Position numbers and translations under genes: made by a program. The notes under the pieces were generated by a model. The model ran no database searches. It was not told the origin of the DNA and saw only the letters and a program-made list of their open reading frames with translations. Source: Caldifarciminota bacterium (GTDB lineage: Bacteria > Hydrothermota > Tepidihabitantia > SM23-42). Taken from it: 11,101 nt of DNA. Below are positions 6,122 to 11,101 of the stretch, piece after piece. Where the stretch lies: assembly GCA_023128195.1 (NCBI GenBank), contig JAGMEL010000150.1, positions 1 through 11,101 on the forward strand, written 5' to 3'. Position 1 is the stretch's first letter, and each line of letters opens with the position of its first letter.

Positions 6122-6152
6122 AGGCCGTCTGGTAGGCCTATCTGTTTTTTTT
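6122..6152 (+). terminator. Terminator-like hairpin with T8, plus-strand polarity
   Basis: AGGCC and GGCCT enclose an eight-base loop, and five bases later comes T8 (6145-6152). The polarity suits plus-strand transcripts, yet all neighbouring genes are on the minus strand. It could stop antisense transcription entering the peptidase gene, or simply be a structured leader element of the lipoprotein gene. The stem is short. Confidence 0.25.
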
Positions 6153-6203
6153 AATATCAAAAAGTGATGCATGTGAAAGTATACCAAAAACCAGACTCTC
6201 ATA

Positions 6204-9200
6204 TTAGAATCTCAAAATCAAACCAGCATGGCCGTGCACGAACTGTATGCCTTGGTCGAATATTGTATGGTAGTCAGCGCCTAACTCAAAATTAATAGTA
6301 TTAGTATAGTCGTAATTAAAACCAGCTCCCAGATTTAAACCAAATCGGCTGTCGCCAGTTTCAGGAATATAGTATCCGGGTCCGCCATTGAAATAGAAAA
6401 ACAGCCGGGGTCTTAGTGGTTCGCGGTATTTTATATTTGCAGAGACGTTCATCCAATAGTTATCATCAATACCAGCAGTCTTTGACTTGAAATCATTATA
6501 ACCAAAAAATCCAACGAATGACAGTTGCTGGGTGAAGTGATAGTCCAGGTCTACCAGTACGTTGTACCCCTGTTCAAAGTCATCAGCAAAGTTGTCGATA
6601 GGTATGGCAATGCCTGAATGCAAACTAATGGAAAATCTGCGTAGTTTGGGTTCTAATTTGGCAGTAGTGAATCTTTTACCATCAATGTCAATCTCCAATT
6701 TTGCACCGGCATTGATTTCACTCTGGGTAATAAGTATCTCTTTTGTATATGTACCATCAATGTTGTCAGTAAGTAGTATCTGGCGCACACCGTTAGGATG
6801 GGAAATAAAGGCCAGCACCGGATGACCTGGTCCAAGATAGTTATTAAATCGATCTTTAGGAACAATCTTCACGCTGTAGCGGTTACCATCTGCAGTTTTC
6901 GCCAATAGTGTAATATTAATATCAGAATGTTTTGGATCAATATCGACCTGGTTGTAGAACGATTTTGTCCATTCACGGGTTGTCTTGAGACCACTGCCGC
7001 TTGGAATATCCGAGGCAACAAAACGGAACGTATAAGAACCCTGGATCTTGGTATCAGTAAAGCTGTTAGCATACAGACCATCGCCTGCTGCTCCATCATC
7101 ATGAGCACCATCGTCGTACAGAACGAGTTCAGTTGCGCCGCGTGGAAGAATCTCCTCTCCAGTTTGCTGGCGCAGGATGTCGAGCTTATGAGTAATCGGG
7201 TCATAGTCAGTCAGAGAATCTGTGGGTTGAAGCTTAGCCGGGTCGTACTTAAAGGCATGCAGGACATTGCCTACGCCTTCCAAAGGTTTGTCGCAATAGG
7301 CAATAATCTTAGGAGCGGGTGGTGGCAAGGGGAAGCTGGGTACTGCAAACTTAACCCAAGCCCGAATACGGTCTCCTGTCAGGTTGTAGAGTTTGTCAAA
7401 GCCTGACACAATCTTCGCGCCTCCTTCAGCAAAAGCCGAACATGAGTAGCGTACCTTTCCGGTTCTGATTCGTGTTGTTCCTGACAGCTTCATCTTCCAC
7501 TTACCTGCCCATTCTCCGGATAGATAGCCACTCAAAGGAAAATCAAGTTGATAAAAGACATAGCGAGGATGGTTTACGTAACGCACCACGGACGTGTCAC
7601 CAGGCGTTATTTCTTTTCCTGAAGGAGTGATGAGCCTAAGGTCAACTGCATAATCAATACCTTCCCAATAAGCAGTAAAGGTGGCACCAATTTGATCTGC
7701 AGTTATGGTTACTGGTACAGTAATAACCTCGCCACTTGCTAGTTCACCGATAGGATCAACTATCACTGCCCAATTCACGGCGCCGGCAAGAATTTCAATA
7801 AAGAACTTGCGGAATTCAAGAGGATCACTCGTGATTCGATACGTTCCGCCTGTGGCAAAAGCAAGATTGGTGAGTTTGACTTCATCTATTCCACCTCCAT
7901 GGCCAAGACCGAGCGCATGGACAATAATGTTATCATCGGTGAGATCGGGTTGGATACCTGAAATCCACATTTCTCTGTTTTCCTTACCGTCAGTTACCAG
8001 CAGTATGAAGTGATCGTTGCTTGGATCACCGTGAGCATTGAACTGTTCTCGGGCTTGATGCAATCCATCGCCAATAGATGTCCAACCAGAGGCAATAATT
8101 GAGTTTACCGCGTTCCTCAGATGTGTAACGTGATCTATTGGAGTTGTTATTAACTCTTGCAACTCTGTGTCGTAGGTTGGAGCGAAAGAAATAGTATCTT
8201 GATTGAACTGAACCAACCCCAACCGATTACCAATATTCGGCTTCATCATCTGGATGAATTCATCGGCGGCAAACCTGAGCACCTCAATTTTGGTGTCGGA
8301 CGAGACGTCCGAGGCAGTACTATTCATGCTACCCGAACGATCCAGCACCTGTACTAGATCAAGATCAGTTTTCACACAGGGTGTAACTAATGGATCGCCT
8401 ATTATGGTCATGCCATAATGCCAGGAAATCTCATTATCAGAGTAAGGAGCAAGTGCATTAAACCATTCTTTGAATGCTTGCCCGACTGATTTTCCCTGAC
8501 CCAATGGCGAATAGAACGCAGAGAACACGAGCATGGATCCGGTTTTGGTGCTGCCGATAGTAACGAGGCTAGTATTGCTGGAATTGAAGAGATAGGCGGC
8601 GCCTAGGAAATTGTTTGTAGTAAATCTTAGCGAACTGCAACAGAAGAGGTTGTAGAAGAGCGCATCCGGCGGAACTGATTTGACGTCATTGGATGATAAC
8701 CATCCTCCTATTGTAAAACTGTGTCCAGTCGGACCGCTGTGGCATGCTAACTGGATGAACTCGTACGTAGGTGAGTCAAGCCTATTATCTTGATAATCAT
8801 CGCGATCAGTAGCCGGTGCTTCGATATTTTCGTTGTCAGGGTAGGCATTGTCAATATCATTCCAAAATGAAGGGCTAGAGGACCAGTCATCCTCAGTATA
8901 AGTGAGAGCAAAGTCGGTTTGAGTCATCGCCCCGGTATAGAATAAATGCAGCTTGTCAAAGTAATTATTAAGGAGATTTTCTTCTGTATCGTCTGTTATC
9001 TTTGACGCATCGATTCGGCCTACAAATATTTCAGGTCCTACATCCCCTGTTCCAGCAACGTGCGCGTCATAAAGCCCTGTTTGCATAGGTGCGGTGGTTT
9101 CATCGTCGCGCCACTCGCCGTCAAGATCCATGAGAAACAAATCGCAGGGAAAAGAGCGATAACCGTAACCGTAACCGCCTACACCATTACCAGTATAATA

Positions 9201-9707
9201 ACTCGCGAAGTCATTTTCAATTTCATACCAGGCACAGGGTAACTCTCCTACTAATACGCAGCCGACAAGGTTAGTAGAATGAGTCTGGATAAGTGTTTTT
9301 AAGTCCTCAACAGTTCCAGAAGTCCAGAGAAACATCAGGATATTGTAGCCTTGTTCCTGGATGTCTAAGATATGGCGATCCAATCTGGTTTGTATGTCTG
9401 AGTAAATTGCATCATTCACAAAGACCAGGATCTGACCCATATCGAGTACAGGTGGGACAGGAAGTCTCGGGGGTTCATGTGGCGTAATCCTTAAGGGAAG
9501 CCGTGGATATTTGATCAGATACTCACCATAGGTATCAGGTGGTTCTGGATCCATCCACCTCAGTAGTGTGATTTTGGAATAGTCGATCAGTTCGCCCTTT
9601 TGTGGGGCTGCCCACAACGAACATGTAATTACCAAAAGCACCGCGATCAATAAGACACGCGCTTGGTAACTATACCCCGCTGTGATTTGTGATTTTTTGT
9701 GATTCAT
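6204..9707 (-). CDS. Exported gingipain-like (C25) peptidase-vWA protein with C-terminal outer-membrane barrel
   Basis: The product has 1,167 residues counted from the ATG at 9705-9707. A signal peptide (1-34, core VLLIAVLLVITCSLW) is followed by a proline-rich linker. Residues about 92-445 form a caspase-fold peptidase of the gingipain type: VLVGELP, the hallmark DLDGEW block (195-200), EIFVGRID, YFDKLH, His323 (LACHSG) and Cys356/357 (FCCSS) as the probable dyad, and closing IIGDPLV. A vWA domain (about 449-640) has a complete MIDAS: Asp456-x-Ser-x-Ser460, Thr543 and Asp573. Beta-sandwiches follow, including a DDGAHDDGAAGDG acidic loop (865-877) and a filamin-like unit (about 922-1014). Residues about 1022-1167 show eight amphipathic strands ending LILRF, an outer-membrane barrel with terminal Phe. 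A longer frame from a TTG at 9725 was rejected because it would overlap the Shine-Dalgarno. The substrate is unknown. Confidence 0.88.
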   Translation of the reverse strand: MNHKKSQITAGYSYQARVLLIAVLLVITCSLWAAPQKGELIDYSKITLLRWMDPEPPDTYGEYLIKYPRLPLRITPHEPPRLPVPPVLDMGQILVFVNDAIYSDIQTRLDRHILDIQEQGYNILMFLWTSGTVEDLKTLIQTHSTNLVGCVLVGELPCAWYEIENDFASYYTGNGVGGYGYGYRSFPCDLFLMDLDGEWRDDETTAPMQTGLYDAHVAGTGDVGPEIFVGRIDASKITDDTEENLLNNYFDKLHLFYTGAMTQTDFALTYTEDDWSSSPSFWNDIDNAYPDNENIEAPATDRDDYQDNRLDSPTYEFIQLACHSGPTGHSFTIGGWLSSNDVKSVPPDALFYNLFCCSSLRFTTNNFLGAAYLFNSSNTSLVTIGSTKTGSMLVFSAFYSPLGQGKSVGQAFKEWFNALAPYSDNEISWHYGMTIIGDPLVTPCVKTDLDLVQVLDRSGSMNSTASDVSSDTKIEVLRFAADEFIQMMKPNIGNRLGLVQFNQDTISFAPTYDTELQELITTPIDHVTHLRNAVNSIIASGWTSIGDGLHQAREQFNAHGDPSNDHFILLVTDGKENREMWISGIQPDLTDDNIIVHALGLGHGGGIDEVKLTNLAFATGGTYRITSDPLEFRKFFIEILAGAVNWAVIVDPIGELASGEVITVPVTITADQIGATFTAYWEGIDYAVDLRLITPSGKEITPGDTSVVRYVNHPRYVFYQLDFPLSGYLSGEWAGKWKMKLSGTTRIRTGKVRYSCSAFAEGGAKIVSGFDKLYNLTGDRIRAWVKFAVPSFPLPPPAPKIIAYCDKPLEGVGNVLHAFKYDPAKLQPTDSLTDYDPITHKLDILRQQTGEEILPRGATELVLYDDGAHDDGAAGDGLYANSFTDTKIQGSYTFRFVASDIPSGSGLKTTREWTKSFYNQVDIDPKHSDINITLLAKTADGNRYSVKIVPKDRFNNYLGPGHPVLAFISHPNGVRQILLTDNIDGTYTKEILITQSEINAGAKLEIDIDGKRFTTAKLEPKLRRFSISLHSGIAIPIDNFADDFEQGYNVLVDLDYHFTQQLSFVGFFGYNDFKSKTAGIDDNYWMNVSANIKYREPLRPRLFFYFNGGPGYYIPETGDSRFGLNLGAGFNYDYTNTINFELGADYHTIFDQGIQFVHGHAGLILRF

Positions 9708-9710
9708 AAA

Positions 9711-9721
9711 TACCTCCTTAA
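9711..9721 (-). promoter_or_regulatory. Ribosome binding site that sets the start of the peptidase-barrel gene
   Basis: TTAAGGAGGTA sits three bases before ATG at 9705-9707 on the minus strand. The longer open frame starting at TTG 9723-9725 would translate through this site (LKEVF), so the internal ATG is the real start. Confidence 0.8.
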
Positions 9722-9737
9722 GCAAACTTGTATGAAA

Positions 9738-10772
9738 TCATTTTTGCTGTTTGCTTTTATATTTTCTGCCCCATAGTTTTTGGATATTACCGCCGTCCTC
9801 TAAAGGAATAATTATTTGGGGATAAGTTTCATCCGCTGATTTCCCAATTCTATAGCTCACATTACAACCAGGCCTCAGGTATTCCTGGTCATAATTCACA
9901 GGGGCTTCCATGTACCCGCATTGTTTGTCGATGATGGTAATCTCTTTTGGCGAAATTCTATCTTTGCCGTGTCGTTCGTAAAATATAGGATCTTTAGTAA
10001 TGATTTCCTGAATGGATTTTCTACTTATGACTGCTTTTTCCGTACTGACCTCAACAATTTGGCGCCAAGTTTTTTGAACCATAACGATATCACCATTTCC
10101 ATTCAGACGAATGACAAGCCTGGAGCCAATGATTGGTACCCCTTTAAAACGGCGGCCAAACCCGACATAATAGTCAGAAATGAACTCCTCCTGCGGTTTT
10201 ATTTCGTCAACGATTGTAAGAGCGTTCTTCACTGCAGAAACAAAAAGAATATCAATTTCTTCTCCATCGATTAGTTCAATCAATTGATTTTTTCCGAGAT
10301 AGTCCAGAGCCATTTGTACTGCTTCTTTGAAATGTTCTACTTTGGTCGGTGTTGCCATGCTATTTTTGGTTTCAGTAAATTTATAAGCACCTGATGCGCG
10401 ACTGATCCAATAAGAAACATCATCAAGTCCAATAACAAAAATATCTCCCATGTTCTTCATCTCTCTGCCAGTTACATCTTTTTGTGAGTGTTTTTGAACA
10501 ACCTTTAGTAAACGCTGCCGGCAGATGTCGTCATTTATCGTTTCCAGTTTTAAAACAGGTAACTCACCTTTGGGTTCATAATCAGTCTTTCGTTTACGTA
10601 CCAAAATAGAATCAGATTTTAATAATGTACGTGCATCAGTGCTTTCAATCTTTATCTTTGTTAGATTGAGCATATCTTTTTCCTGTGGTTTCTGGAGTTT
10701 ATTACCCTGGGTGTACCCTGCTGAGAAGATTAAAAGTGTGAAAAACATAAATGTAGCCATTAAATGTTTCAT
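9738..10772 (-). CDS. Exported protein with an FTP/PepSY-like propeptide-type segment
   Basis: From ATG 10770-10772 the product has 344 residues; a longer frame from TTG 10799 would run through the Shine-Dalgarno. It starts with a signal peptide (MKHLMATFMFFTLLIFSAG, cleavage around 20-24). The best family clue is at about 192-239: SDYYVGFGRRFKGVPIIGS, then LVIRLNGNGDIVMVQ and TW. This resembles the FTP/PepSY segments in prodomains of secreted metalloproteases (pattern V-x-F-x-Q-x2-x-G-x-PV-x-G, then a strand with G-x-V). There is no HExxH motif, so this is not itself a thermolysin-type protease. Cys285 and Cys303 could pair. It ends 30 bases before the peptidase-barrel ATG, so the two are in one operon. 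A role as inhibitor, folding helper or regulator of the neighbouring peptidase is inferred from position and the domain type only. Confidence 0.75.
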   Translation of the reverse strand: MKHLMATFMFFTLLIFSAGYTQGNKLQKPQEKDMLNLTKIKIESTDARTLLKSDSILVRKRKTDYEPKGELPVLKLETINDDICRQRLLKVVQKHSQKDVTGREMKNMGDIFVIGLDDVSYWISRASGAYKFTETKNSMATPTKVEHFKEAVQMALDYLGKNQLIELIDGEEIDILFVSAVKNALTIVDEIKPQEEFISDYYVGFGRRFKGVPIIGSRLVIRLNGNGDIVMVQKTWRQIVEVSTEKAVISRKSIQEIITKDPIFYERHGKDRISPKEITIIDKQCGYMEAPVNYDQEYLRPGCNVSYRIGKSADETYPQIIIPLEDGGNIQKLWGRKYKSKQQK

Positions 10773-10777
10773 GATTA

Positions 10778-10785
10778 TCCTCCTA
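10778..10785 (-). promoter_or_regulatory. Ribosome binding site that sets the start of the FTP-like gene
   Basis: TAGGAGGA lies five bases upstream of the ATG at 10770-10772 on the minus strand. It favours this Met over the TTG at 10797-10799, which would place RRII inside the frame and weaken the signal peptide. Confidence 0.75.
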
Positions 10786-10826
10786 CATTTTGCTCTCAAA
10801 ATTCAAATTGTCAGAATTATCCATAA

Positions 10827-11101
10827 TTAGTCCCAATGAGAACTGATAATACCGAGAGAAACAATCCATCGCTGAGTAAAGATACTTGTGTCTTCATAAT
10901 CATCCACAGCATCATCCCACTTGTCGTTGACCATAGTTGAGTTAGCCCAACCTTCAAATGGAAATTTTTCAGCTGCTATAGCAGATGTATTCCAATCGGG
11001 ATCAGTATCAAAGTAAGCGGTTTGTATAGGAACACTGTCCATAAGGTCATAGGCAAAGGAAGCGAGCGGCTGCATTTGACTGCAAAAATAACTTTTATAA
11101 T
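10827..11101 (-). CDS. C-terminal part of an unrecognised protein (runs off the window)
   Basis: The frame is open from the window edge to TAA at 10827-10829, about 90 residues. An internal ATG at 11073-11075 has no Shine-Dalgarno in front (upstream reads YKSYFCSQ in frame), so the gene probably starts beyond the window. The visible part is acidic and rich in aromatic residues, with five Trp: DTDPDWNTS, FEGWANST, NDKWDDAVDDYEDTS, FTQRWIVS and the terminal SSHWD. No family is recognised. It lies 54 bases upstream of the FTP-like gene on the same strand, so it is probably the preceding gene of the envelope operon. The window ends before its N-terminus, so a signal peptide cannot be checked. Confidence 0.55.
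   Translation of the reverse strand, partial: YKSYFCSQMQPLASFAYDLMDSVPIQTAYFDTDPDWNTSAIAAEKFPFEGWANSTMVNDKWDDAVDDYEDTSIFTQRWIVSLGIISSHWD

Noticed and set aside
6122..6131. AGGCCGTCTG resembles a Neisseriaceae DNA uptake sequence
   Set aside because: The match is a single partial copy lacking the final AA, and the gene content does not suggest Neisseriaceae.
6927..7406. Long plus-strand open frame (159 codons) antisense to the peptidase-barrel gene
   Set aside because: It lies wholly inside a large gene with clear domain motifs; its translation shows no family features and there is no start signal.
9738..10772. Secreted thermolysin-type metalloprotease suggested by the FTP-like segment
   Set aside because: No HExxH motif or protease core is present and the protein ends shortly after the propeptide-like region.

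Overview
The window looks like chromosomal DNA of a diderm (Gram-negative-type) bacterium. It encodes an outer-membrane beta-barrel ending in a C-terminal Phe, a lipoprotein-like protein with a CARDB domain, and several proteins with signal peptides. The sequence is moderately AT-rich. Most start codons follow a near-perfect Shine-Dalgarno (AAGGAGGTA or AGGAGGA), usually ending in ATCATG. The gingipain-like peptidase, vWA and filamin-like mix resembles secreted proteins of the FCB group and candidate phyla such as WOR-3, but the lineage cannot be fixed from this sequence alone.

Layout. (1) Positions 1-318, plus strand: the 3' end of an integral membrane enzyme, probably CDP-diacylglycerol-serine O-phosphatidyltransferase (PssA). 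(2) Positions 319-697: noncoding DNA rich in short degenerate repeats, ending in an orphan Shine-Dalgarno plus ATG on the minus strand that reads only five codons. All other genes are on the minus strand. (3) Positions 698-4908: four co-directional genes. Transcribed right to left they are a cytosolic S8 (subtilisin-type) protease, a stand-alone ComEC-like metallo-beta-lactamase hydrolase only 4 bp downstream, a five-helix membrane protein, and a small exported protein whose start overlaps the membrane protein. (4) Positions 5183-11101: a cluster for the cell envelope. In transcription order it holds the C-terminal end of an unrecognised protein, an exported protein with an FTP-like (propeptide-like) segment, a 1,167-residue exported protein joining a gingipain-like caspase-fold peptidase, a vWA domain, beta-sandwiches and an 8-strand outer-membrane barrel, and a CARDB lipoprotein.

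The two most interesting units are the protease/nuclease-like pair at 2262-4908, built like a two-component effector or processing module, and the peptidase-vWA-barrel fusion at 6204-9707. In the fusion, the peptidase appears to carry its own outer-membrane anchor, and a propeptide-like protein is encoded immediately upstream. No tRNA, rRNA, CRISPR array, intact transposase or phage gene was recognised.
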